From positions 62,001 to 126,000 of the forward strand of contig JBKQHQ010000230.1 of NCBI GenBank assembly GCA_052148715.1: a DNA stretch of 64,000 nucleotides, read 5' to 3'. The position numbers were made by a program, and so were the translations under genes. Positions 42,807 through 51,160 of this stretch are shown in pieces. Under the pieces are notes generated by a model, which did no database searches, had not been told where the DNA came from, and saw only the letters and a list, made by a program, of their open reading frames with translations. The DNA comes from JBKQHQ01 sp052148715 (lineage in GTDB: Bacteria > Pseudomonadota > Alphaproteobacteria > Rhizobiales > Xanthobacteraceae). Each line of letters starts with the position of its first letter. The stretch's first letter is position 1.

Positions 42807-44102
42807 TCAGAACGGTAGGCTGGCGCGCGCCCGCCAGGTCCAGAAGGTGTAATCGCCGCCGATCCCTCCAAGCTCACCGCCGATGGCCAATTGGAGGCCG
42901 CGTTCGAAATTCACCCCGATGCCGGCGGCGACGCGCGCCGACCATCCGGAAATGAGCGGGATCGACGGCAGACCGAAGGTGTCGGCGTCATCGCGGGAAA
43001 AATAGTAGTCGCCGTAGATTCCGACATAGGGCGCGACGACCGTGGTCGGCGACCAGGCAATCGGATACGTCACCTTCGTGCCGGCACTGACGCGGCCGCT
43101 GGAAAAATTTCGTTCCGCCTGGGCGGTGCCGAGACTGTCGGTGTAGGCGTCCTCGCGTTCCCACACGGAGTAGATGCGCGCCGAGGGTTCGAACACGACC
43201 GCTCGCCAGTCATAAGTCCCGGTCACCCCGCTCGACACGAGCCAGCGGCTGCCGGGGAATGTTGCGGCCGCCGTACCCGCGACGCCGTCGTAGTTGAGGC
43301 CGGAGCGCACCACGGTGGCGTCCCAGCGCATATGCGCGGCGAACCGCCAGCCGAAATAGCCGCCCACCCCCCAGCCGTCGCCCGTGAGCCGGCCGCCGAG
43401 CGATTGCGCGCTGTAGTCGAAATTCTCGTAGCCGGCGAGCATGCCGACAAGGAGATCGGGCGTGAGTCTGCGGGTCAGCCCGGCCGTTGCGTTGATCTGG
43501 CTGTCGCGGAAATCGCTTCCCGCGGCCCCGCCCTCGAAACCGGTGCCGCGCACATCGGCCCAGGCGCGCCATTCGCTCGGCGGGGCCTTTGTGAAATAGA
43601 GCCGGAGGCCCGAGCCGGTGGGAGAGACAACGGACCGGTTGCCGTTGAGATCGTCGCTGATCGCACCCTCGACGGCGCCGGTGATCGCTTGGCCGGAGCC
43701 CTGCGCCGTGATCTTCGTCGCGGCAATCTGCAGCGCTCGCAGCTTCAAGCTATCCGCCGGGCTGTCGGCCGGAACTGCCGCATACGTGAACTGGTCGGCG
43801 GTGCTGGTCGTGCTGGTGCCTCCGGAGTCCGTGACTGTCACGTCCACCGTTCCGGATCCCGGCGGCGACGCCGCGGTAATAGAGGTCGCGCTATTGATGG
43901 TGAACGCAACGGCGGTGCTGCCGAACTTGACAGTGGTCGCCGTGCTGAAGTTGGTCCCCGTGATCGTCACACTTGTGCCGAGCGGACCACTGTTCGGCGA
44001 GATCGAGGTCACCGTCGGGCAGGCGGCGGCCGGTGCGACATGCATCACCACGGCGGCGATGAATCCACCGAGCGTGAGGGTCCGCAATGCCGTCCGAAAC
44101 AT
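42807..44102 (-). CDS. IPT/TIG-domain autotransporter-type outer-membrane protein
   Basis: A 431-residue exported protein. Signal peptide to about residue 27, then one IPT/TIG immunoglobulin-like domain (about residues 28-108: PTVTSISPNSGPLGTSVTI). A short linker follows, then an autotransporter-type beta-barrel (about residues 165-431) made of alternating aromatic strands and ending in Phe, the outer-membrane insertion signal. The passenger is only one small domain, unusually short for an autotransporter. It probably displays the TIG domain at the surface for binding. It stands alone; upstream is a long gene-free stretch. Confidence 0.88.
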   Translation of the reverse strand: MFRTALRTLTLGGFIAAVVMHVAPAAACPTVTSISPNSGPLGTSVTITGTNFSTATTVKFGSTAVAFTINSATSITAASPPGSGTVDVTVTDSGGTSTTSTADQFTYAAVPADSPADSLKLRALQIAATKITAQGSGQAITGAVEGAISDDLNGNRSVVSPTGSGLRLYFTKAPPSEWRAWADVRGTGFEGGAAGSDFRDSQINATAGLTRRLTPDLLVGMLAGYENFDYSAQSLGGRLTGDGWGVGGYFGWRFAAHMRWDATVVRSGLNYDGVAGTAAATFPGSRWLVSSGVTGTYDWRAVVFEPSARIYSVWEREDAYTDSLGTAQAERNFSSGRVSAGTKVTYPIAWSPTTVVAPYVGIYGDYYFSRDDADTFGLPSIPLISGWSARVAAGIGVNFERGLQLAIGGELGGIGGDYTFWTWRARASLPF

Positions 44103-44787
44103 GCCCCCTCCTGCGGCCGCGCTTTGTCGGCCGCCTTAGGCTGCGCACAAGCTTTCCGTTGCCGCGCGCGAAGGCGCACGGGACGGGCGTTAGTGAAAAT
44201 GAAGGTGCCGCGAGGGGCGGGTTCCGGCTCGATCGCCGAATACCGAGCAACAATCACGCTGAGCGAACAAGGGCTGCGAGACGAGCGGCCGACAAGGAAA
44301 TGCCAGCGGTAAAGCCGGTATTGCGGGTCAGGTCACGAAAGGCATGCAAATAATCGACGCCAACGGGACGTCGTTGGGTCCCCCTCGGCACACGCAAAGC
44401 AACGAAATTCTTGACTGGAGACTGTCGCTAAAGCGGCGGTTGGCGCGTCGCGAGCCGTTCGATGGCCGAGGCGCGAATCGCCATCCCGGTAGCATATTAC
44501 GAAACGAAAACGACCAGGCGATGTCATTGGGCGGCTCGTCCTACGAGCTTCAATCAATTCGGCGTTATGAGCGCAAGTCTAGAGACCGGAGATCGACTGG
44601 CAGGCAAGGCCTACCTGTGATCCGACGCGAATGTGAAAATCTTTAGACGCAAACGTTCGCGCGGGTCAGAGGCGACGGTTCGTCGTGGCCGGCGCGCGTT
44701 GCCAAAAATGGTTGATTTCTTTGCTCTGCGAAAACCGTTCTTTAGGCGCTATGGCAATATGCAGCCTGGATGACCGAGGTTGACACC
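44103..44787. other. Gene-free stretch of about 685 bp
   Basis: This lies between the divergent TIG-autotransporter gene and the secreted orphan. Short open frames exist (one of 100 codons at 44344-44646), but their composition is arginine- and serine-rich and shadow-like, with no RBS or recognisable domain. The right end is AT-richer, around the sequence TGGCAATATG, and probably holds the promoter of the orphan gene. I see no tRNA, mobile element or strong repeat. Confidence 0.5.
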
Positions 44788-46275
44788 ATGCATCCTCTTC
44801 ATCGAGCGATTACCGGAATGGCCGTCTTGCTCGCGGTTGCGCATGCGGCAGCGGCGACAGTGGAGGCGGCGCGCCTGTGCATCGTGCCGGTGCCCCTGCG
44901 CGATCCCGACAACCCAATTGCCCGTCGCGCGCTGCGCCATGCCTCCATAGCGACTGTCTTTCCCGGCTCGCCCTGGCCGGTATTTGACGAATTCGGTCCG
45001 CCCGGGACTTGGGTATTGAATCGACGCGGCCAGTTGGAGCTTCCCGACGAGTTTCCAAGGAACGGTCTGGCGGACCGCTTCGTCGTCGAGCCGTCCGGTC
45101 GTGTCATCGGTGTCTCGTCGTACGGCAAGCAGATCTACGTTCAGGACGCCGCAGATGGGCGATTTGTCGGCCTAGACGGAGCGGACCAGAAAGCGATCGG
45201 CAGGGTCGCCTGGGCTTCCTGGGTCACCGGCCGGCGTGCGACGTTGGTTGCGACCTCCAAAGGCGTATTCACGCTCGAGGGGCAGGGTCCGGCGCCCACG
45301 CTGAAGCCGCTTGAAATCGCCGACGCGGCCAGCATCAAGAATGTCGGCAGGATCTACGATCTGCCGGCGCATCGTGCGGCAGCGCTCGGAACGTACGACG
45401 GACGCGTGTTCCTCCTCAATGCCGATAACCAACTCCGGGCCGTGCCTGGCCTGCAAATGACGGCGCCCGACTGGTTCTTGAGCATAGAGCAGGTCGACCA
45501 TCCGGAGCGACTCCTGGTCCAGGGAAGCAGGCAAACCTGGACAGTGCCCCTGCGTCGCGACGGCGACGCAAGCGTTCCGGGTCAGGCGCGCGAGATCAGC
45601 AGTCTTGTGCACGACGGCAGCGGCAGGCTGCAGTACTACTCGGCCGTCCGGCAGTATCTCGTCTATGGCACACCGAACCGCTGGTTCGGCCCTGGCCCGG
45701 CGCTGCTCCGGCTCGATGACGACCTGGTCGCCGTCGAGGGCAGCCGCGGATTGCCCGACCATCCGTTTGTGCGCGACGTTCCCTCGCGCGGCATCGTCGT
45801 CGTTCAGACATTTGGTCGCCTATATGAATATGACGGCAATAATCCCTTAAGACCCATTCCGGGTTCCACTGAGGCGGAGATTGGCAGGTATCCGCGCGTC
45901 CACGATCTCACCGGTCAAGATAAAGTCATCGTCAACACGATCAGCGGCCTCTACGAATTGACCGCGGAGGGCAATCTCGTTCGCCTGCCCCTGGCGCCTG
46001 AGTTGGAGGGGGCAAGATTCCGAGAACTCGCCGAATTGCCTGCGTCGCATCTCGCCGTTGTCTTTACCGATCGCGGCATTTTCGAGCTTGATCCGGCAGG
46101 CGCGCTTACGCGCGTGCGCGGCGATTCGCGCGTCGATCCCGGCACGACTGGGCCGAACCTCATCGCGCGCATCCCGGTCCGCGAGACGCTGTTCGTATCA
46201 ACCTATCACAGCGGACAGTTCATGATCCTTGATAAAGACCGGGCCGGCCGAGAAGCTTGCGCCGCCGCCCGATAA
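44788..46275 (+). CDS. Secreted protein of unknown function with propeller-like strands
   Basis: A 495-residue exported protein I do not recognise. Signal peptide ITGMAVLLAVAHAAAA, a conserved-looking N-terminal part with a cysteine (ARLCIVPVPLRDPDN), then many short beta-type stretches of the form GRVIGVSSYGKQIYV, RVFLLNADNQLRAV, GRLYEYDGNNPLRPI and GLYELTAEGNLVRL, and a cysteine at the end. The repeated G-x-L-Y-E/F-L pattern suggests a beta-propeller, like the tectonin-like protein at 16729-17817. I prefer the ATG at 44788 (GAGG 9 nt upstream) to the one at 44770. It stands alone. Confidence 0.82.
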   Translation: MHPLHRAITGMAVLLAVAHAAAATVEAARLCIVPVPLRDPDNPIARRALRHASIATVFPGSPWPVFDEFGPPGTWVLNRRGQLELPDEFPRNGLADRFVVEPSGRVIGVSSYGKQIYVQDAADGRFVGLDGADQKAIGRVAWASWVTGRRATLVATSKGVFTLEGQGPAPTLKPLEIADAASIKNVGRIYDLPAHRAAALGTYDGRVFLLNADNQLRAVPGLQMTAPDWFLSIEQVDHPERLLVQGSRQTWTVPLRRDGDASVPGQAREISSLVHDGSGRLQYYSAVRQYLVYGTPNRWFGPGPALLRLDDDLVAVEGSRGLPDHPFVRDVPSRGIVVVQTFGRLYEYDGNNPLRPIPGSTEAEIGRYPRVHDLTGQDKVIVNTISGLYELTAEGNLVRLPLAPELEGARFRELAELPASHLAVVFTDRGIFELDPAGALTRVRGDSRVDPGTTGPNLIARIPVRETLFVSTYHSGQFMILDKDRAGREACAAAR

Positions 46276-46290
46276 ATCATTTCGCTCGGA

Positions 46291-46308
46291 ATCCGAACAG
46301 CTTCGGAT
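46291..46308. terminator. Short hairpin after the secreted orphan gene
   Basis: ATCCGAA and TTCGGAT form a 7-bp stem with a CAGC loop, 15 nt after the stop codon. No T-run follows, so it is only a weak terminator candidate. Confidence 0.35.
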
Positions 46309-46419
46309 CGTGGCAGTCGCGGGCGACCCGAGCGGCCGGCGACCGACACGAAGGCCACTCCGCGCGCACTCACCGATTTAATGTTATTGCTATTGACACG
46401 AAAAAATATTCATAGTAGC

Positions 46420-46441
46420 GTCACTAACATGAAAGTGACGA
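46420..46441. promoter_or_regulatory. 22-bp inverted repeat, likely TetR operator
   Basis: CGTCACT (46420-46426) and AGTGACG (46435-46441) are perfect 7-bp arms around AACATGAA. They lie about 20 bp downstream of a TTGACA hexamer (46393-46398) and just before the TetR ATG at 46456. Position and size fit an autoregulatory TetR site that would also control the overlapping glycosyltransferase gene. Confidence 0.55.
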
Positions 46442-46455
46442 AACGGCGTTACGTC

Positions 46456-47076
46456 ATGACGGCGCGGGCGGCCAAGGCCGACGCGACGAAGGCGCGCATC
46501 CGGGCGAGCGCTGTGCAACTCTACCGCGAGCGGGCGATCGAGGATTTTACGCTTGAGGAGGTGGCCGAGCTTGCCGGGACCACGGTGCAGACGGTGTTGC
46601 GCGCCTTCGGCAGCAAGGACGAGCTGATCTATGCGGCGCTCGAGGAGCTGGCGGCGAGCGGAGTGGGAATCAAGCCTACCCCGCCGGGCGACGTGGCGGC
46701 GGCCGTCAAAGCCATCTACGACATCTACGAGGGGATGGGCGATCTCGTCATCCAGCGTCTCAACGACGAGATCCGCCGGCCGGCCCTGAAACCTGGCCTC
46801 GACCAGGGGCGCGAGAACCATCGCGACGTGGTGAAGACGCTTTTCGCGCCGCAGCTTGAGCGCCAGAGCGGCGGCGCGCGCGCGCAGCTCTTGAACATCC
46901 TGCTGGTGGCGACCGACGTCTATGTCTGGAAGCTGTTGCGCCGCGACCGGGCGCTGAACCGCGCGGCGGCGGAGGCGATCGTCTGCCGAATGATCGATGG
47001 TGTCACCAACGAGGAGAGGACCCATGGCACGAATCTTATGGCTGAACTGGTCGGGCGGCGGGAACCTGCCTCCTAG
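46456..47076 (+). CDS. TetR-family transcriptional regulator
   Basis: A 206-residue regulator with the helix-turn-helix region FTLEEVAELAGTTVQTVLRAF followed by GSKDELIYAALEEL, and a helical ligand domain. In-frame ATGs also exist at 46381 and 46429, but the second lies inside the 22-bp inverted repeat that looks like its operator, so I prefer 46456. Its end overlaps the start of the glycosyltransferase by 53 bp in another frame, so the two are one transcript. It probably represses the pair until a toxic small molecule binds. Confidence 0.88.
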   Translation: MTARAAKADATKARIRASAVQLYRERAIEDFTLEEVAELAGTTVQTVLRAFGSKDELIYAALEELAASGVGIKPTPPGDVAAAVKAIYDIYEGMGDLVIQRLNDEIRRPALKPGLDQGRENHRDVVKTLFAPQLERQSGGARAQLLNILLVATDVYVWKLLRRDRALNRAAAEAIVCRMIDGVTNEERTHGTNLMAELVGRREPAS

Positions 47077-48205
47077 CCTCGGCATCGCCCGTGTATTGAC
47101 CGAGCGCGGGCACGCGGTCGCGTTCGCCGGCCGGCCCGAGATGGTGCCGCGGGTCGAGGCGGCGGGTTTCCGGGCGATCGAGCTGACGCAGGCCTACGCG
47201 GAGGTCGATCGTTATCCGGCGGGCAGCCCGATGACCCGTGCCGCCTGTTATCTGACGTCGCCGGCCGTCGCTGCGCAGGTGAGGGACGTGGTCGCGTCGG
47301 AAGCCCCAGAGATCGTCCTGATCGACGGCATGTTCCCGGCGGCGTTGGCGGAGGCGTCCGGGTTCGGCTGCCCGACGGCGGCCGTCAGCCACACGTTCTG
47401 CTTCCGCATGCTCGACCGATGGCGCAATACCAACAACACGTTGCTCAACGGCATGCGGCAGCAGGCCGGCTTCGGCGCCCTGCCGGGACTGGACGAGCTG
47501 TGGCTGTCGCGCGACCGCATCATCGTGACGAGCCTCGCCGAGTTCGACTCAAGCCCAGTCCCCGGCTGGGAAACCGTGCGTCACGTCGGCCCCGTGCTCG
47601 AGGACGAGAAATGCGCGGTGCCGACCGTGCTGCCCTGGGCCGCGGACGACCCGACGCCGCTCGTGCTGATGAGTTTCAGCACCGGCTTCGAGCAGCGGTC
47701 GCCGGAAAAGCTGCAGCGCGGCCTCGACGCGCTGGCAGACCTTCCGGTCCATGTCGTGGCGACGACGGGCGGGATCGTAAACCCGGAGGAACTAGCGCCG
47801 CCGGCTAATGCGATCGTTTTGAGCTACGCCGCGCACGACCCGATCCTGCGGCGCGCCGCGTTGGCCGTGACCCATGGTGGCCATGGCACCCTCATGCGCG
47901 CGCTTCGCCACGGCGTCCCGATGGTCGTCATTCCGGGCCTCGCCCATGATCAGGCCCCCAATGCGGCGACCGTGCAGGAATGGGGCGTCGGCATCGGGCT
48001 GCCGGGAGACGCCGACGCCGCAGCCATGCGGACCGCCGCGCAGGAAGTGCTGTCGGCGCCGTCGTACCGGGCCAAGGCCAAGCGGATGTCCGCGGCGCTC
48101 GCCGGTGTCGACGGCGCGGCGAACGCCGCGGATGAGGTCGAGGCAATGCTGATGGCGAAGGTCTCAGGGTCACGTTTTGCCGTCCGCCGATCGGCGCGAC
48201 GGTGA
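47024..48205 (+). CDS. UGT/MGT-type glycosyltransferase (GT-B fold)
   Basis: A 393-residue cytoplasmic glycosyltransferase. The donor-binding signature VTHGGHGTLMRAL (HGGHGT at 284-289), then GVPMVVIPGLAHDQ (DQ at 309-310), is typical of the macrolide and flavonoid UDP-glycosyltransferase family. The N-terminal half starts ARILWLNWSGGGNLPP, the acceptor domain. The ATG at 47024 has GAGGAGAGG upstream, within the end of the TetR gene. A TetR-controlled glycosyltransferase suggests inactivation of an antibiotic or other xenobiotic by glycosylation, which is inference. Confidence 0.9.
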   Translation: MARILWLNWSGGGNLPPSLGIARVLTERGHAVAFAGRPEMVPRVEAAGFRAIELTQAYAEVDRYPAGSPMTRAACYLTSPAVAAQVRDVVASEAPEIVLIDGMFPAALAEASGFGCPTAAVSHTFCFRMLDRWRNTNNTLLNGMRQQAGFGALPGLDELWLSRDRIIVTSLAEFDSSPVPGWETVRHVGPVLEDEKCAVPTVLPWAADDPTPLVLMSFSTGFEQRSPEKLQRGLDALADLPVHVVATTGGIVNPEELAPPANAIVLSYAAHDPILRRAALAVTHGGHGTLMRALRHGVPMVVIPGLAHDQAPNAATVQEWGVGIGLPGDADAAAMRTAAQEVLSAPSYRAKAKRMSAALAGVDGAANAADEVEAMLMAKVSGSRFAVRRSARR

Positions 48206-48248
48206 TCGTGATCATCGGCAAAAAGACGCCTAACCGCAGCGAGGAACC

Positions 48249-48288
48249 ATCGGCCGTGAGTTGGCTTTCGCATGCGCCGTGATGCTGA
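48249..48288 (+). pseudogene. Decayed 5' fragment of a caspase-type gene
   Basis: Positions 48264-48288 match 49613-49637, the signal-peptide codons of the caspase gene, at 24 of 25 bases on the same strand. With the same offset of 1349 bp, the base run before it still matches at 11 of 18 positions and the caspase ATG aligns with ATC at 48249. Read in that frame it gives LAFACAVML, close to VAAFACAVML of the caspase. Similarity fades soon afterwards. It looks like the remains of a duplicated gene start. Confidence 0.6.
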
Positions 48289-48311
48289 CGTCGGCGCGTG
48301 CGATAGCGAGT

Positions 48312-49298
48312 TCAGTTCGCCGAAGCACTGGCGGTGCGCAGAATGGGACCCCAACGCGCCACCTCAGCTTTCACGAAGCGATCAAAGGCTGGCTGCGTGC
48401 GCTCCTCCCGGCTCGGGATCGATGCACCGAGCTCGATCAGCCGTTTGCGCAGCGCCTCGTGATCCAAGGCTTGATCGAGCGCGGCGGCGAGCTTCGCGAT
48501 GATTTCCTTCGGCGCGCCCTTGGGCGCGAAAATGCCGCTCCAGATGCTCATCTGAAATTGCGGAAAGCCCGTCTCGATCGTGGTCGGCACGGTGGGAATC
48601 GAGGGCGAGCGCTGGTCGGCGGAAACCGCGTAGGCCTTGATGGTGCCGCCATTCACCTGCGAAGCCACGCTCACGACCTGCTCGCAGAGGAAATCGACAT
48701 TGCCGGCCAGAATATCGTTGATGGCCTGTCCGGTACCGCGATAGGCGACCGAGGTCGGATGTAGGCCGAGTTGGGACGTAAGCAGAAGGCAGGCCATGTG
48801 CGAGGACGAGCCAACGCCGCCATGCGCTTCCTTAACGGTCTCTCCGTTCTCTTTCAGATAGGTCACGAAGCTTTTCATGTTTGTGGGGGGGAAATCCTTG
48901 CGCGCGACGACGACGACCGGCGCATGCGCCGTCAGGCCGACCGGCTCGAAATCCCGGGTCGGGTCGTATTTCAGATGGCCATAGAGCACGGGCGCGGCGA
49001 CGTGCGAGCCCATACTACCCGCCAGCAAGGTGTAGCCGTCGGGCTCCGCCGCCGCGACGCGGGCGCTGCCGAGCGTGCCGCCGGCGCCGCCCACGTTCTC
49101 GACGACGATCTGTTGGCCTAAGGATCGGCCCATTTGGTCGGCGAAAATGCGCGCAATCACGTCGCTCGGCCCGCCGGGAGCAAACGGAACGACCATCACA
49201 ATCTGTCTTGTCGGGTAGGTCTGCGCGGCCGCCGGCTGCAATTGCCCCGCGATGGCGAGCAAGAGGATGCCGATGAGGCCCGGTCGCGTCGATGTCAC
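48312..49298 (-). CDS. Bug-family (TctC-like) periplasmic binding protein
   Basis: A 328-residue receptor of the Bug/TctC family with signal peptide GLIGILLLAIAGQLQPAAA and the motifs YPTRQIVMVVPFAPGGPSD, VVENVGGAGGTLG, GYTLLAGSMG and FAPKGAPKEIIAKL. I start at a GTG (49298) because GGAGG lies 8 nt upstream; the frame extends to 49457. No TctAB membrane genes are near. It is an orphan receptor lying between the decayed caspase fragment and the intact caspase gene, on the opposite strand. Confidence 0.9.
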   Translation of the reverse strand: MTSTRPGLIGILLLAIAGQLQPAAAQTYPTRQIVMVVPFAPGGPSDVIARIFADQMGRSLGQQIVVENVGGAGGTLGSARVAAAEPDGYTLLAGSMGSHVAAPVLYGHLKYDPTRDFEPVGLTAHAPVVVVARKDFPPTNMKSFVTYLKENGETVKEAHGGVGSSSHMACLLLTSQLGLHPTSVAYRGTGQAINDILAGNVDFLCEQVVSVASQVNGGTIKAYAVSADQRSPSIPTVPTTIETGFPQFQMSIWSGIFAPKGAPKEIIAKLAAALDQALDHEALRKRLIELGASIPSREERTQPAFDRFVKAEVARWGPILRTASASAN

Positions 49299-49597
49299 CG
49301 ATGAATCCTCCGTTGCGACCCCGATCCATGGACCGCCGATCAGCAAGCGCGCGATCATGACGGGCGGGTCGTCGACGTCAACTCCTGCAGGCGCCCGACC
49401 GTTGCGGCAGTCGGTCGCCCCTCCTGTTGGGGCGTTTGAAGTCGAAATGCCCGCCATGCGCGAACGGTCACGGCGTTGTCATGCAACCGACGAGGCCCGG
49501 TAAGGCCGGCCAAGGATGCGGATCGCGGGGCGCTTTCGGGCCGTTCGGCCCTGTGGCAATATGGATGCGCTCAGGAACTTCCGCTCGGGGGCTTACG

Positions 49598-51106
49598 ATG
49601 CGCCGTGTGGCAGCTTTCGCTTGCGCCGTGATGCTGATCGGTCTCGGCGTGTCGCCCGGCCATGCCGACAAGCGCGTGGCGCTGGTCATCGGCAACGGCG
49701 CCTACAAGAACGCGCCGGCGCTGATCAATCCGAAGAACGACGCGGAGGATGTCGGCCGCTCGCTGCGCGGGCTTGGGTTCGAGACCATCGTTGCCGCCGA
49801 TCTCGATCGCGGCGGCATGAACGATGCGCTGGACCGTTTCTCGCGCACGGTCGCGGACGCCGATGTCGCGGTCTTCTACTATTCCGGGCACGGCATGCAG
49901 TTCGCGGGCAAGAACTACCTGCTGCCGGTCGATGCCAAGCTCGTTGCCGCGGACGATGTGAACCGGTTCCGGCTGGTGCCGCTCGACGACATCATGGACA
50001 TTCTGCAGACCGCGCGCGGCGCGCGCGTGATCGTGCTCGATGCCTGTCGCAACAATCCCGTGGAGGACGACCTCAAGCGCCGCCTGGCGTCGATGCCGGG
50101 CGCCAATCGGGACGCCTTCCTGAGCCGCGGTCTCGGGCGGGTCGCCGCGGGCAACGGCCTCATCGTCGCCTATGCGACCCAGGCGAGCGACGTGGCGGCC
50201 GATGGCAGCGGACGCAACAGCCCGTTCACCGCAGCGTTTCTTCACAACGTAGCGGTGCCGGACATCGACTTGCGGCAGATGTTCTTTCGCGTTCAGGACG
50301 AGGTCGACCGGGTGACCAGCGGGCGCCAGCGGCCTGAGCTGTCAGTCTCGCTCGTCGGAGAGTTCAAGTTGAATGTCGCGACCGCGGACAAGCCGGCCAC
50401 GGCGTCCGAGCCGCGCGCGCTTGCCGTGGCCCCGCCCGCCGGCGAGGCCGCGCAAGCCTGGGCCGTGACCAAGGATACGACGAGCACGGCCGTGCTCGAG
50501 GCGTTCATCAAGCGGTTCGGCGACACCTACTATGGCGACCTCGCGAGGCTGCGGCTGCGTGAGCTGGGCGAGAAGCAAGCGGCCCGCAGCGACCCAACAT
50601 CCTCGCCGCCGGCGCGCCCGCCCGCGCCGCCGGCGTCGAGCGCGAATTGTGCCAACTTCGACGGCGCGGCCGGCGCCGATCGTTATTGCGCGAGCTCCGC
50701 GCTCGCCGCCGAAGCTGGCAACAGCTATGGCGTCCGAAATCTGTTCGCGGGCATCCCGGGCGGCGCCTGGGTCGAAGGCGTTCCCGGACAGGGGCTCGGC
50801 GAATGGGTTTCGGTCGAGTTCGACGCCCAGCGATTGGTGAAATCGGTCACGCTGCAAAACGGCTATCAGAAGAACGCGGATATTTTTGCCAAGAACAGCC
50901 GCGTCAAGCGGCTGCGGCTGGTGTTCTCCCAGGGCGAAACGAAAAGCTTTACGCTGCGCGACGAACTGGGGCCGCAGACCCTGCCGATCGACCCGCCGCT
51001 GAAGGCCTTTTGGATTCAGCTGATCATCGACGAGGTATTTCCGGGCAAGCAATACACCGACACGGCGATCTCAAAACTCTTCGTCGCCTCCGAACGGCTG
51101 CGCTAA
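49598..51106 (+). CDS. Secreted caspase-like protein with discoidin/NADase-type C-terminal domain
   Basis: A 502-residue protein: signal peptide (residues 1-23), caspase-like peptidase C14 domain (24-255) with His98 in YYSGHGMQF and Cys150 in VLDACRNNP, a helical linker (VLEAFIKRFGDTYYGDLAR) shared with the caspase at 10876-12960, a Pro/Ala-rich spacer, then a C-terminal domain (about 350-502). The last shows NLFAGIPGGAWVEGVPGQG, SVTLQNGYQKNADIF and a late ISKLF, the pattern of the discoidin-like domain found in NADase-type glycan-binding proteins. The catalytic pair is intact. The start at 49598 is the ATG nearest the signal peptide. Substrate and trigger unknown. Confidence 0.9.
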   Translation: MRRVAAFACAVMLIGLGVSPGHADKRVALVIGNGAYKNAPALINPKNDAEDVGRSLRGLGFETIVAADLDRGGMNDALDRFSRTVADADVAVFYYSGHGMQFAGKNYLLPVDAKLVAADDVNRFRLVPLDDIMDILQTARGARVIVLDACRNNPVEDDLKRRLASMPGANRDAFLSRGLGRVAAGNGLIVAYATQASDVAADGSGRNSPFTAAFLHNVAVPDIDLRQMFFRVQDEVDRVTSGRQRPELSVSLVGEFKLNVATADKPATASEPRALAVAPPAGEAAQAWAVTKDTTSTAVLEAFIKRFGDTYYGDLARLRLRELGEKQAARSDPTSSPPARPPAPPASSANCANFDGAAGADRYCASSALAAEAGNSYGVRNLFAGIPGGAWVEGVPGQGLGEWVSVEFDAQRLVKSVTLQNGYQKNADIFAKNSRVKRLRLVFSQGETKSFTLRDELGPQTLPIDPPLKAFWIQLIIDEVFPGKQYTDTAISKLFVASERLR

Positions 51107-51160
51107 GCCAAGTGAAAGCAATCTCGGCTCAAGTCGCTTTCACTCCGCGCCGGCCTTGGG

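Noticed and set aside
44344..44646. Possible 100-codon gene in the long gap
   Set aside because: No RBS, no hydrophobic or domain pattern and atypical composition. I treat the gap as gene-free.
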